In this document: positions 41,301 to 51,990 of the stretch, piece by piece
How positions within the stretch are numbered: the first letter of the stretch is position 1
Layout: every line of letters starts with the position of its first letter
Source of the DNA: Anas platyrhynchos
Lineage: Eukaryota > Chordata > Aves > Anseriformes > Anatidae
Length of the DNA stretch: 64,000 nucleotides
Direction: 5' to 3'
Assembly (NCBI RefSeq): GCF_047663525.1
Contig: NC_092590.1
Coordinates: 52,358,501-52,422,500, forward strand
Made by a program: the position numbers and the translations under genes
The notes under the pieces: model-generated
Database searches by the model: none
Seen by the model: the letters and a program-made list of their open reading frames with translations, nothing else
Told to the model about the DNA's origin: nothing

Positions 41301-43623
41301 CATTTCTTCATGTGTGTCTTTTTAGGGTTCCAGTTCCACAGCCCAAGTGTGGTACTGGGGCAGAAGTGTTAAGAACCTTTAAGAACTTATAACTGTATTT
41401 ATTTACAGAGACTTCAGCAACACAGAGACATTATGTAGTGAACAGAAATACTACTGTGAAACTTGCTGCAGTAAACAAGAGGCACAGAAGAGGTAAGCAA
41501 AGAGTAGGGTGTTTCACTGTGTCCCTCCTGAGCTTTGACAAGCCTTCTCCTTAAAATTCATTGTGTTTAGATTGCTTGCACCCCAAAGGCACACTCTGGG
41601 GGCCTGAGGACCTACAGACAGATTAAAAACTATTACAAGTTTTAGTGTATATGCTACTGCTAGTAAATAGACTACTGCTAGTTACAAGGTGCTTTTTAAA
41701 TGCAAACATTACTCATCAAGGAAAGAATGGCTTTGAACTGGGCAGGTCTTTATTATGTGCACTCTAATGGTTTCACAGGATGCGAGTAAAAAAGCTGCCA
41801 ATGATTCTTGCCTTACACCTCAAGAGATTCAAGTATATGGAACAATTGCACAGGTATACCAAGCTGTCATATCGTGTAGTATTTCCTCTGGAGTTACGTC
41901 TCTTCAACACATCTGGTGATGCTGTCAACTTAGATCGGATGTATGACTTGGTAGCTGTTGTTGTTCACTGTGGAAGGTAAGACACTTTCATGTCTATCTC
42001 AAGCTATTGCTTTTCTCGAGCTATTGCCAATTCCAGGCATTTGTAAGGGCAGAGGCATGCCTGACAAAATGGAGGGAGAGTGGGAGGGGGGACATAAACC
42101 ATGCTGCTGCATCAGCTTGCGTGTATCTTGGCCTGAACCTCTTAAAATATTTGCCTTAGCTGATGCCTGCTATCAGCAAATCTGCAATGAGCAAATTGTT
42201 AAGTGCTCTGCAGGTTAATTTGCAAATGGTCATAGAACAGATGAAAACAACACATTTAGCTTTTAGCCTATTAAGTCATTGCAACAAGGGATAAAAGAAC
42301 ATTTCTACTGTAACACCACAGGTGGGTTTATTATATTCTTCTTAACAAGTATTTATAGTTCAGTCTGCTTTAACATAGACATGTGACTTACCAAAATGAA
42401 ACCAATAGTACCATCTAAAGTTATTTCAGGTTTTGTGATTTTTATTTGTTTTGCTTTTTAGTGGACCAAATCGTGGGCATTATATTACTATTGTGAAAAG
42501 TCATGGATTTTGGCTCTTGTTTGATGATGACATTGTAGAGGTCAGTATGCTGAAGGCCATGAGCATAAGGTTTGTTTATGTTCTCTTCTCAATTTGGAAT
42601 TAAAATTCTGATCCAGATCTGGGTATAGATTACTACTCTACAAAGTCTCAGCTTGGTTGTAATGTGACATTTAGCTCAGCTCAGTTAGGAAGTAGGATTG
42701 CAAACAGGATGATTAATTGTGCAGTTTGTACCCTGTCAATGTCAAAAGGGGTTGTTTTATTTCAGAGCAACATCAAACATTTTTAATATCAGATTCTGAG
42801 AGTTTAATTTGGAATGTTTTCTCTATGTAATAAAATCAATTTAATTCATTACAGGAACTATTTTGCAATCTTTGGCAATATCACCAGGCAAAACTGGACT
42901 GGTTAAAGTTATGTTTGCTGTAGGATTTTAATTCCTGAGCAACTGGGAAGTTATAAGAAAGTCTGAATTCTGTAGTCAGTCTGGGATTGTCTGGATGCAA
43001 ATTAGAGCAGAGTCTGGTCCACAGCTCTTACAGATTCTAAGCACAGAACAATTAATTCCCAAGCAAACCCTTTATGTCACTCTGGCACCTGGCAAAACTG
43101 AGGTCTTCAGTCTTGTTTCCCAGGTTTAAATTCATTGGAGTGGAATAAGCACTGGGAGTTTGGGACCATTGGGAATGGTGCATGTCCTGAAGAGGTGCAT
43201 GTCACCTCGCAGAAAGATGAGGTCGCATGGTCACATTCATGCTTTTTGCCAGCATTCACTACTGCATTCAAAATAGTCTCTGTTATTAGAAAAAGCCTTA
43301 ATTCAGCTAGCTTCTCTGAAACAAACATTTCTATTGACTTCACAAGTGCAATCAGTAGAATTTAGCCCCTGAACGTTACCCTTTCAGTGCCTGAACTGCA
43401 AACAGAATTTGTTAATTGCTCCCCTGAACTGGATTTGTCTTTTGTTTTTACACAGCCATTTAATCCATGCTCGGTGTTTCTTTAACCTAACTGTACATAA
43501 ACAATTCTATTTATCTTGCAGAAAATAGATGCTCAAGCTATTGAAGAATTCTATGGACTGACCTCTGACATATCAAAAAATTCAGAGTCTGGTTATATTT
43601 TATTCTATCAATCAAGAGAGTGA
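20301..43623 (+). CDS. USP46: Ubiquitin carboxyl-terminal hydrolase 46
   Basis: Cysteine protease of the USP (C19) family that removes ubiquitin from proteins. In characterised species it is activated by WDR48 (UAF1) and WDR20; reported substrates include glutamate receptors, PHLPP and histones H2A/H2B. Nine coding exons join without a break: 20301-20336, 30649-30729, 31584-31797, 33470-33699, 37332-37408, 41409-41492, 41779-41976, 42462-42540, 43522-43623. These give 1101 nt, i.e. 366 residues plus stop. All introns are GT-AG. Seen in the translation: Cys box GNTCYCN with Cys44, [10 protein letters not shown] at about 118-127, zinc cysteines 182/185 and 229/232, LHLKRFKY in the fingers/palm, GHY with His313, and the DDD triplet ending in Asp330. 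The start [12 protein letters not shown] and the C-terminal QSRE distinguish it from paralogue USP12 (different N-terminus, QSRD end). Differences from human, from memory, are few and cluster around residues 157-163. Confidence 0.98.
22019..22045. repeat. Poly(A) tract, 27 nt
   Basis: The longest homopolymer in the window, in intron 1. It could be a retroposon tail or slippage expansion. No element body or target-site duplication was recognised. Confidence 0.9.
24205..24640 (-). mobile_element. CR1 LINE fragment, antisense
   Basis: Reads on the plus strand like reverse-complemented chicken-repeat-1 sequence: GGTGACTACATCACCTCTCT then GGGCAG, and later TTTTTGGACTCTCTCCAAT, CGAGGTGCTGTCTGAAG and CTTACCAGTGACAAG, all in CR1 order. 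It is strongly diverged, with no intact reverse-transcriptase ORF. Boundaries are approximate. Confidence 0.75.
30195..30400 (+). mobile_element. Possible ancient CR1 fragment
   Basis: The order of phrases (AGAAGGGATTCAGAGG, GAAAACCTGCTTTAC, GGTTTATCC, then a GTCTTTATGAGACAAGAGGG segment) resembles an old CR1/L3-type 3' region. Divergence is high and the match is from memory. Confidence 0.35.
30649..30729 (+). CDS. USP46: USP46 coding exon 2
   Basis: Acceptor TTTCTTTAG, donor AAT|GTAAGT, 81 nt, phase 0 at both ends. Encodes residues 13-39 ([10 protein letters not shown] to HYFGLVN), the segment leading into the USP catalytic domain. Confidence 0.98.
31584..31797 (+). CDS. USP46: USP46 coding exon 3 (catalytic Cys44)
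   Basis: Acceptor ACATGGCAG, donor ATG|GTAAGT, 214 nt. Encodes residues 40-110 and the first base of codon 111. It carries the Cys box FGNTCYCN with nucleophile Cys44. Residue 65 is Ser, where I remember Ala in human. Confidence 0.98.
31798..33469 (+). other. USP46 intron 3
   Basis: 1.67 kb, GTAAGT...TTTCACAG. No repeat element, RNA gene or extra exon was recognised. Short frames on the minus strand near 31910-32289 have no family features. Confidence 0.7.
33470..33699 (+). CDS. USP46: USP46 coding exon 4
   Basis: Acceptor TTTCACAG, donor ACC|GTAAGC, 230 nt. Encodes residues 111-187, including [10 protein letters not shown], a lysine/asparagine-rich linker (about 140-163) and the first zinc pair Cys182/Cys185. 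The linker reads [10 protein letters not shown], differing from the human NEPAENNKPE as I recall it. Confidence 0.98.
33700..37331 (+). other. USP46 intron 4
   Basis: 3.6 kb, GTAAGC...GCCACAG. Holds an A-rich low-complexity stretch near 34247-34284. No coding exon or RNA gene was seen. Confidence 0.7.
37332..37408 (+). CDS. USP46: USP46 coding exon 5
   Basis: Acceptor TTGCCACAG, donor AAG|GTAAAT, 77 nt. Encodes residues 188-212 ([17 protein letters not shown]...) and two bases of Arg213. This segment is essentially invariant between USP46 and USP12. Confidence 0.97.
38635..38810 (-). mobile_element. CR1-like fragment, antisense
   Basis: Contains TCTGCATTCTCTCCAG and, further on, GCCAAAAACTAGGCACAGTA followed by TTCCAGCAGAGGTC. 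These resemble the antisense CR1 stretch in which a compared item is followed by 'cacagtattccaggtgtggcc'. Diverged, boundaries approximate. Confidence 0.55.
38923..38944. repeat. Poly(T) tract, 22 nt
   Basis: Uninterrupted T run about 110 bases downstream of the antisense CR1-like piece. It may be the tail of a separate antisense retroposed sequence or simple expansion. Confidence 0.85.
40395..40510 (+). mobile_element. CR1 LINE 3' end, sense
   Basis: Shows the CR1 3' end in order: GCAACCTGATCTACTC, GAGGTGTCTCTGGCATGGCA, GTGGATGATCTCCAAAGGTC, CCTTCCAACCCAAACCATCC, then TGTGATTCAG as the remnant of the terminal octamer repeat. Heavily 5'-truncated, as is usual for CR1 insertions. Confidence 0.85.
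41409..41492 (+). CDS. USP46: USP46 coding exon 6
   Basis: Acceptor ATTTACAG, donor AAGAG|GTAAGC, 84 nt. Completes Arg213 and encodes residues 214-240, with the second zinc pair Cys229/Cys232 in YYCETCC. Confidence 0.97.
41779..41976 (+). CDS. USP46: USP46 coding exon 7
   Basis: Acceptor TTTCACAG, donor GGAAG|GTAAGA, 198 nt. Encodes residues 241-306 and part of Ser307, including [14 protein letters not shown] and the [10 protein letters not shown] strand of the palm. Residue 287 is Gly, where I recall Ser in human USP46 and Gly in USP12. Confidence 0.98.
42462..42540 (+). CDS. USP46: USP46 coding exon 8 (His313, Asp330)
   Basis: Acceptor GCTTTTTAG, donor GAG|GTCAGT, 79 nt. Encodes residues 308-333 with the catalytic histidine in GPNRGHY and the aspartate in LLFDDDIVE. 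The donor has C at +3, weaker than the other introns' donors. Confidence 0.97.
43522..43623 (+). CDS. USP46: USP46 final coding exon
   Basis: Acceptor TATCTTGCAG. Encodes residues 334-366 ([12 protein letters not shown] to FYQSRE), then TGA at 43621-43623. The 3' UTR continues in the same exon. Confidence 0.98.
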   Translation, partial: KIDAQAIEEFYGLTSDISKNSESGYILFYQSRE

Positions 43624-46078
43624 CTTGGCAAACTGTGACCATTGCACACCACAATGCTGCACGCAGAGAAGGTGATGGCCCCCCTGAACCAACTTTTACA
43701 ATGATCACATCTTGTATGGTCGAACAATGATAAGTCTATCTCCTATTAAACAGTCCACGTGGTATTGACTATAACCACTCACTTTTGACATGCAGAACTT
43801 TATTTTGGTGAGGGGGGTTAGTTTGTTGTTTTTAAGTCTGACTGAAAATGTAATTGCAGTCAGATTTTAGTGGAATTTATATGGACTAACATTTACAGAT
43901 AATAAGATCTGGATGTCAACTGTTAAATCCAATCCAGCTAGAGTAGTATTTTATATGGAAGTGTTCATTGCATTTAGGGCAAAATTGTTTAAAGCTTTCT
44001 AAATGATTTTGGGGTGTGTTGATTTACAAAGCATTCCTTTAAATACATTCTGACATATACTTACCCAATTTAAGTGTATGAAAAAAAAATCTGCTTCGTA
44101 ATGACTTGAATTGTGGTTGCATAGGGGATTTTTTTTTTCTGACATGTTACTCTTCCCTGCAAAGATATTCTTCCAAAACCACTTAAGCTTTGGGTTTTTA
44201 AAAACTTTCAGTTTATAACTTCAGGCCTAACATTCACATAGAGAGAGTTAAATTACAGTGGAACTAAGTAATGTTGTATGTCCAGTCAGTGTGCTAACCG
44301 TGTGATAGCACAGCTAGGTGAGATTTCAGAATTTAGAGAGCACTGGGTGACATACATGTATATGACACAGAGATAAGTAACATTTATAGAGACTGGGCTT
44401 ATCTGTCTGTTAAAACAGTATAATAAGGTCCTTACTTAACGTAGTTCGCAGAGATAACAACACTGCTCAAGTACAACATATCCATCAGGACTGAAATTAC
44501 ACAGTCCTAAATATGTGTTGTTGGTACAATACAAAAAACAGGGCTTGATCCTGCAATTTTCTGAATATCTGTAGGTCTCACATACATTTCTCAAGGAGTT
44601 CATTTCTTGGCAACATAACAGCATGTAACAATCATTAGTTTACACACGCTGTCATGTATATGCTATCGCTAGTGTTTTGGATCACCACAAAAATTTTAGC
44701 CATACTTGACAGCATTTGGACCACCACAAAAAGAGAGGGCTCTTGAGGGTCTGATTTTTAAAATATCAGAAGGCTTAGTGCAACTGTTTCTGATTTTACT
44801 GGGTGAATTTGGTTGGCAATAGTCATGCACTGGTTAATAAAACTCTCAACACACATACTAGAATTTGTCAAAAGAAAGAATGTAGAAGAAAGTATCAATA
44901 GGGTTATGAGAAGCAATGGATAGCAGGATGAAGCAGTGGTAACACTGGGTATCTAGCTTGCTTGGTTTGACACTCCTTTATGCAATGCTTGAACCTCAGT
45001 AGCCAAATACCTGTTCCAATAAAGTCAACAGCAAAGAAACTCCTGCTGTCTTCAAGGGGACTGAAAGTTGGTTCCAGTATTTACAAGGAAATTTTCTCAT
45101 CTCACAAAATGTATTTCTACTTGTTATATTTTATTCACTCTTGTTCTGTATTTATTAGTCAATGTTGCTTTTGGTACTTTTCTTTTAGAAGCCCGCCTAC
45201 CATTTTATGGCAGGCACTGTTTCAGAAAATGGCTTTAGAAGCACAGATAAATGTTGTATTTTAGTTTTCTGTAGGAAAGAGAAAAACATTTTTCATTGTA
45301 ATCTACTGTGAATGTGGAATATCTTTTTGTTGAATAACAGTGAAAATGAAATACTAGCTTCTACTGTATCATCAGCTGAACAGCTGGATTTATCAATGGC
45401 CATTTTGTAAACAAAGGAAACGTAGCACTTTACACTGAAGGAGAAACAGAAGTGGACTTTTCATATAACATTGTTTGTGGTTTATCATGTTGTACCAATA
45501 CAAGAAAACAGACGTGGAATGTAACCTTAGAGTACTGAGGTGGGTGAGTAACAGTAGAGGTCTGCAGAGATCATTCACATGAATGAAGGTTGTTATGCAG
45601 GCTAAAGGCAGGCGTAATCGGGATGCAGTTGTACTTTTATTGATGATGGAATTAAATGTTCTGTCTGTAACACAAAAGACAGACATCATACAGGAGACCA
45701 GCTCTCACTGAGCCCCAGGAGATTTTTCCACTGAGAAGCATATCCTTCTTTAATGGATGTATTTATGAGCATTCAGAATTTCCCCATTAAAAGTAGAATA
45801 ATCACTTGCCTTTTAAAACAGGAGTGTATTCTGATTGTGAATGAAGACACTCCAGTTCAGCATTCACCAGTATTGGTCCAAGAGTCTGTACTTTAGGGCA
45901 TTCTTCAGTTTTAAAACAAGCAACAAAAAATACATTCTCAATGTATCATTTGGATGTGTGAGGCTCATGTTTGTATGTAAAGTAATTTTGCATAAAAATA
46001 ACTTTAAGATCAGTTCAATTTTAGAAAAGGTTTTTCATATTTGAATTAACTTATCTGAAAAATGATTTTTTAATGTTA

Positions 46079-46084
46079 ATAAAA
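46079..46084 (+). terminator. Candidate poly(A) signal AATAAA
   Basis: Lies about 2.45 kb after the USP46 stop in very AT-rich sequence. One of several candidates. Confidence 0.3.
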
Positions 46085-47040
46085 ATGAAGTAATATATAA
46101 ATGATAAAGTATAGGATACTAATCTTTGCTTTTCTCTAGCTGCAAGACAGCTCTAGGTTGTAAAACATACAGGTAACTGTTGTATGTTACTGCTTTTCAT
46201 AAAGTAGGAAAACTCTTTAAAAATGAATTGCCCAACATTTCTGTTACAAATGAAAAGAGATGCACAAGATGCGTGAGAAAATATTGGAAAAATATTGGAA
46301 AGGTACTTGTAGCAGGAGATCTTTGTCAAATTAAGCACGTTTTGCAGGATTAGGATTGTCACAGGAACAATATTAGGATGTAAAGTATTTTAGTTGATTA
46401 AAAAAAATGTAATCCTTTCTTTCTTAAGCTTATATATCAATTTCCAGTTTCTTATAAAAAATGGTAAAATATCTAGGACAATCAAAGTTTTTCAATCAGC
46501 AGCTAGAACATAAAAATATAGCACAGATATCTATGAGCGTCATGTCCTTCCCTAAAATGACTGTTTTTATGGTTCTGAGTGTGTTAGGCCTAATGACATC
46601 TGAAGTTCTCTGCTCGTTTCATGTGCTGTTACCAATAAGTTCATAAAACTTCCTACCATGTTCTTACTTTGAAAAAGAACACTTTTGTCCTGTGCTGTTT
46701 TTCAGCTAAACCCGGTGAAGCACTGCAGTGCTGATGAATCAGTTGTCTTAGAGGATGAGCTCAGACCTCAACTCCAGTGTTCTGCAGAACAGGCTGTCAG
46801 GATTTTATGTAATTTCTATTTCTGGGACACAGCAGAGGGAGTGATGGAGGAACCATATCAGCAAAGCAGAACACCTTGTTGCAATTAAGTCCCCAAATTG
46901 CTCCTGTCAATGCTCCTGTCAATTCAATTTTAATAATTTACAGTTACCACAGAGCAGCAGATAACATCTTAAAGATCTTGTTCCTTTAGCAGTTGTAGTA
47001 AAGGAAATAAAGCAGTAGGTGTTTCCTTCACGTTAGATTG

Positions 47041-47046
47041 AATAAA
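47041..47046 (+). terminator. Candidate poly(A) signal AATAAA
   Basis: Paired with another AATAAA at 47006-47011, about 3.4 kb after the stop. Use of this site would exclude the downstream inverted repeat from the mRNA. Confidence 0.3.
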
Positions 47047-47676
47047 GGTATTAAAGGCCTAAGCTGAAATTAAAATTCATGTTATGTGGTGGCCCTAACG
47101 TGCTACCACACCTGTCTATTATCTTCAGACATTACATTTAATTCTCCCATCTGTAACAGCATCACCTACTTGGGACCGGAGCTGACAACTTGCAGCTGCC
47201 AGTGATTTGATGTCTCTCAGCAGCAGACCCTTCTTGATTTATCACATTTTCACTGTGTGAGGCTGGCCAGTTTGAGCAGTATCTTATAGCTAAATGTGTG
47301 TTAGTAATTTTAAGAAGTTTTGGATTTGTATCTGTTCCATGTTAGAACTTTTATCAAAGTCTGTTTTAATTTATTTCTCTTTTGTTTCTCTGTTAATGTA
47401 TTTGTATAATAACTTATGTAGTTAATATTATTAGTTTTATGTTTTAATTTTTACGTACTTTAAGTTTTTAAATGTAACCAACCAAAGCACTTTAAGCATC
47501 AGTGTCAATCTTGAGAAATTCCAATCAGTTTAACACATTGCTGTTGTCTTTTTGCTTTTGCAACCTTCTGCTTGCAATGCAGCATCTCTAGTTACAGCCC
47601 AATTTCCATTTCTATGTTTGTAGTCCTAGATGGGCTGTAAATTTAGGAAGCACAAATTTGCTCATATGTATTTGTT

Positions 47677-47783
47677 CATATTGCTGTAGAAGGCGAGAGG
47701 ACAAACGCACTGTAAACACTGCAAGGATGACAAGGATGCAGTATTTATAGCGTGTCTGTCCTCTCACCTTCTATAGCAATATG
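47677..47783. repeat. Long near-perfect inverted repeat (hairpin)
   Basis: Two 47-nt arms (47677-47723 and 47737-47783) flank a 13-nt loop. By my hand alignment 40 of 47 positions match with no gap, and all seven differences are transitions. In plus-strand RNA three of them would be G-U pairs. It could be a miRNA-like precursor, a small terminal-inverted-repeat (MITE-like) element, or a 3' UTR double-stranded structure. No family is recognised. Confidence 0.85.
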
Positions 47784-48160
47784 TATGTGATGAATTGCAC
47801 TTACACCTCGCATTTCACAGCCTTTTTTGCACTCTATCTGCAAGGCTACAGATAAAGAATGGAAGGGCTGCAATACTTCCTTCTGTTGCACAGTTATTAA
47901 TGACCATAATTTAGAAAAGCTCCACTTCTCCCAGGGATATTCTCTTTTACCAAACAGTTACCTGTCAGTCAACTGATAATGCACATAGTGCTCTATTTGC
48001 CATTTTACCTGTGCTCTGTGCAATCTCAAACATGAGTAATCTTAAGAGCTGAATTTATTCTTAGCCTTCGTGTGAGTACAAGCAAGGAGAGCAATCTTTT
48101 TGTATCTTCCTTCTCTCCACTTGGGCTCATATAAAGGAAAGAAGTAGGACGCGTGCTATT

Positions 48161-48182
48161 AAAATAAAATAAAATAAAATAA
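48161..48182. repeat. (AAAAT)n microsatellite
   Basis: About four and a half AAAAT units in AT-rich sequence downstream of USP46. It creates several overlapping AATAAA hexamers that need not be functional. Confidence 0.9.
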
Positions 48183-49843
48183 TAACACTCCATCTATCAA
48201 AGATGCTGAATATTTCTTACAGAGCAGTGCTGATAGTAACCATATCAGAAAATCACTGACTTAGTTTTGTTAGTGCAAAACTAATTACAAAAGGCTGTTG
48301 TTAATTTATTTTAGATATTGTACTCTCTTCGATCAATGAAAAGACCAGGACTTTTTCCTGTTGCTGCAGTTCTGTTGGTGAGGTGTTTCTTATCAATTTA
48401 ACATGGCACTGAATATTTAAACAGCCCTTGGCAAGCCTCAAAGACACCCTTTTAATTTCTTTCCAGCTAATGTGCATTACTTTGGGGAGATTGCTTGAAC
48501 CCATCCACAAGAGTGATTTAGATTCGCATTTTTGCATACAAGGTCAAACAACACCTACCAGGTATGTGCCCACCTGATGGGACCAGCTGGGCTAAGCCCA
48601 CACCTTTTTACACACTAATGATTCTTTACCCCCTAGGAGGTTTGCTTGCTGGCTTTGCCTGGAGGATTTAATATGAGGCTGCACATAGCTCCCTTTATTC
48701 ACGGTCTCAGAGTTGCTATAATTCTCTAATAATTCTGCTCCACTGGGTTATCAGGGCTGGGACCATTGCACAATGTAAAATAAATTAACTTGTGTGCGCC
48801 ATTTACAATGGGCAATTTTACAGCTTAATGCTTCTGATGAAGGCTGTTACAGGTGGTAACTTTGCTGTATGAAAGACGCTTAGAGAGTGATTTTTCTGTG
48901 TTAGCACAGTAGTTTGTAGGAGGAGCTGGACTGACACACAGCATCTTAACCTTCAGCTTCCCAGATGAAGTCGGTGCTCCATCCTCTAGGTAATCCTAAC
49001 CCTTCTCCTAGAGGTTCCAAAGCAGCAGAAACAAACCCTGTGAAGACACCCTGTAGGTCATCACAGCCCACCACAGTAGATAATTAAGAAATATTTGCAG
49101 TCCTTCTCCCCACAACCTCAATCTCTCATTAATGGGAATACATTCCTCAAAGAAGCTGTGCTCAAACATCAGCTTTCTATTATCCATGGTGTTCATATCT
49201 GCAAGCATCCCATGGCAGACTGTGTTCAGACACTGTATTATTTTCTAGTCCTTTTCTCAACTCTCACTCTAATCCTAAGAGCAACTTCAGGGCAGCTGAG
49301 TTACAGATTCATGTGTTAATCCTGGAAAAAAAAAATACCAACTTCAGTGACTTTCATTAAAGAGCACTAACAGGAGCTCTGTAACTTACCTGTGACTCTT
49401 CAGGAGTAAAGTCAGCATTAGTGTACAAATATGAGTGTAGAGTAGTGGGGAAGAAGAAAAAAAAAAGAGGAAATATGGAAAGGGCTGTTTTGTCTGAGGC
49501 TTTGGATATGTATATCTGTTTGTAAATATGCAGTCCCTACCTACCTGGTCAAAAAGGTGCAATCATAGAAAAACTAAGTATTTTGTGCTAGTTTTTTGAA
49601 TGGAGTAAGAGGTAGTAAAACTATTAGGCATATGACTGGGGACTCGTAAAATACTGAATTTCCTGTAAAGCGTACGATATCCCATGTGTGTGTACAGTTG
49701 AGTATCTGCTCTTTTTAATCATGTACATGTAATTAAACCCTGCGCTATCTGCAGAACTGTAAGATAAACCTCATGTTGGATATTAAGGTTGTAACATAAG
49801 AAAACAGTATTTTCTCCTGTTAACATGTTTATATTTTACATAA

Positions 49844-49849
49844 AATAAA
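49844..49849 (+). terminator. Candidate distal poly(A) signal of USP46
   Basis: AATAAA preceded by U-rich sequence (TTTATATTTTACAT) and followed within 25 nt by TCTTGTTTCC. A plausible end for a 6.2-kb 3' UTR, but unproven. Confidence 0.3.
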
Positions 49850-51766
49850 CTCCCTAAACCGATCTTGTTTCCATTCAGCTTGCCTTGGATTTAGCTGGAG
49901 CCAGACTAAGGCTGAACATTGGTGTTTGTTGTTACACAAAATGCTTCTGAGTGCAAGGTGTCTGTAAACTTACTGACAGGGAGACTGCCGATGCTTGCTT
50001 GTTATTTCACGTAGTGGAGTGCCTCCATTTTGCCACTGGGGCTGCCTCCGAAGTGTGTCAAGGGAACACGTTTTGCATGCAGGCCGTGAGTTGTCTTGGT
50101 GGACTATACACACAGCTGCGTGACCGAGCTGCACGTAGTTAAAGAACACCACTGACCTTGCCAGTGTTACTGAGAACAGCTAAAACTGAACAGAATAAAA
50201 AGCAGCAGAATTGAGCTACGTATTGCAACAGTGAAAACTCCAAGGCCTTTAGTCCGGGGTTTTGCTGTGGCTACTGGAGCAGGAAGGGGTTTTGCTAAAG
50301 GGGTCTAAAGTTCTGTCAGAGGACTGAAAGATTCCTGCAGTCTGCTCATTTTTCTGAAGTTACTCATTAGCAAACACGATTTACTTTCTCAAAAGTGAGG
50401 AAAATAAAAGGCTGGAGTTTCTTGCCCTTGTCTAAATGGATTCCTGTATTCCTTCAGAATTCTTTAGAGAACCAAAATCAAACATAGCTGTCAGACTGTA
50501 TGCTGAATTTATAGGTAACATACTATAAGATTTATGACACATCAGACTATCAAAGGACTAGGTTCAAAAACACTTCACATCTTACAACACAGATTTCCTC
50601 TCAGATAAAAACCTTGAAGCACCTTCACATTTATTCTTGGGTTATTAGAGCATAAGCCTTAAACTAGAGGATAGGGAGACAAATTTAAAATGCAGGATAT
50701 GACAGAAATAAATCTCAAATCTATAATTTTAAAACGTTTTATAATGTACATATAAATAAACCAATAAAAAAAAATCAAGAATTATGTTCAAAATCACTCT
50801 ATGTGGGCTCCAGAAGAATTGCTCTAATTTCAGAAATGCATTTTCCCAGGAGTTGTATGATGCTTACCTATGCCTCTGTCCCTTCATTTTCAGTGTGAGT
50901 TAATCATTTTTAGATTAGATTGGGTTGTGTCCAGTGTACCAGATAAATAGAGAAATGCTAAAAATATAGTTCCATCTTGATTGAAAACTCAGTTATGGTA
51001 GGAGAAAATGATAAGATTCCTCATTTCAATACACTCACCAAAATAAATTAAAAAAAAAAAAAAAAAAACAATTAATAAATAAATAGACTACATGGAAGAC
51101 GATGTTTCTGATTATGATGATTTTCAATATCTGTGTGCAATTAAAAAAAAAAAAAAGGAAGAAAAATGGGACAACCATTTTCAAGATATAAATATAAATG
51201 TATGGTAACAGAACATTTCAATCCTCAGTTCTGAAAAATGTTCCTTTTCACTTATTAATTTTATATCAAATAGTGAAATATTACTCCATAGCCGTGTTGC
51301 AGTTCACTCCTCACAGCATGACTCATCTGGCCACTGCTGTGACCAAAGAGCTTCAACCTTTCGTCAGTCTTAAAGAGGTTGTAGCCATAAGTCCTTACTG
51401 TATGGGGAGCTTATGTGGTGGGGGCTGTGGGGCCAGAATCCCTATGAACTGGATCTTCCTGGATCCTTCCTCCTGGGGCACACCAAACCAGTGACGGCTT
51501 TCCCTGTTTCACATGAGCAGCTTCCACTTTTCTTCAAGTTTATCTTTCCAGCAATCCATGGTGCACAAATTTTTTGTTATTTCCACTGCAGAATCACTTT
51601 GCTTTAGATAGGAAAATGCATCAGCAGATCTAGATAAAAAGATAAACAACTGTAGGTACTCCTGCTTCAGGTTGTTCATATGGTGGTATGGCATCTGAAC
51701 CTGGGAAGGAATCCTTTGATGAATCAACCCAAGATCAAAGCTATTAAGGTATTTAAGGTATTTTAA

Positions 51767-51900
51767 GGAAGGTATTTAAGAGGCATGTGGATATGGCACT
51801 AAGGAACATGGTTTGATGATGGGACTTGGTAGGTGAGGTTGATGGTTGGACTTGACGATCTTGAAGATCTTCTCCAATCAAGATGATTCTATAATCTATG
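51767..51900 (+). mobile_element. CR1 LINE 3' end, sense
   Basis: Shows TTTAAGAGGCATGTGGATAT, then GGCACTAAGGAACATGGTTT, GTTGATGGTTGGACTTGACG, ATCTTGAAGATCTTCTCCAA, and terminal ATTCTATAATCTATG. This is the CR1 3' UTR ending in its microsatellite-like octamer. 5'-truncated. Confidence 0.85.
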
Positions 51901-51990
51901 ATTACAGATTGATTATGTATACTCATTATATATGATTATAATAACTATATATCATTATGATAATATAAAATCTATGATTATCTTCTAGAT
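51885..51990. repeat. Degenerate ATCTATGATT-type repeat
   Basis: AT-rich string of diverged ATTCTATGATT-like units (TCTATGATTA recurs near 51894 and 51972). Probably grown from the octamer at the CR1 3' end. Confidence 0.6.

Larger units (their letters stand above)
37409..41408 (+). other. USP46 intron 5
   Basis: 4.0 kb, GTAAAT...ATTTACAG. Contains two CR1 pieces in opposite orientations (about 38635-38810 antisense, 40395-40510 sense) and poly(T) runs near 38585-38603 and 38923-38944. No other gene was seen. Confidence 0.75.
43624..49865 (+). other. USP46: USP46 3' UTR (extent inferred)
   Basis: AT-rich sequence after the stop with no further splice-supported exon. Poly(A) signals occur at 43745 (ATTAAA), 44836, 45018, 46079, 47006, 47041 and 49844 (AATAAA). 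Mammalian USP46 mRNAs have very long 3' UTRs as I recall, so use of a distal site is plausible. The 47677-47783 inverted repeat would then be transcribed. The true end cannot be set from sequence alone. Confidence 0.4.
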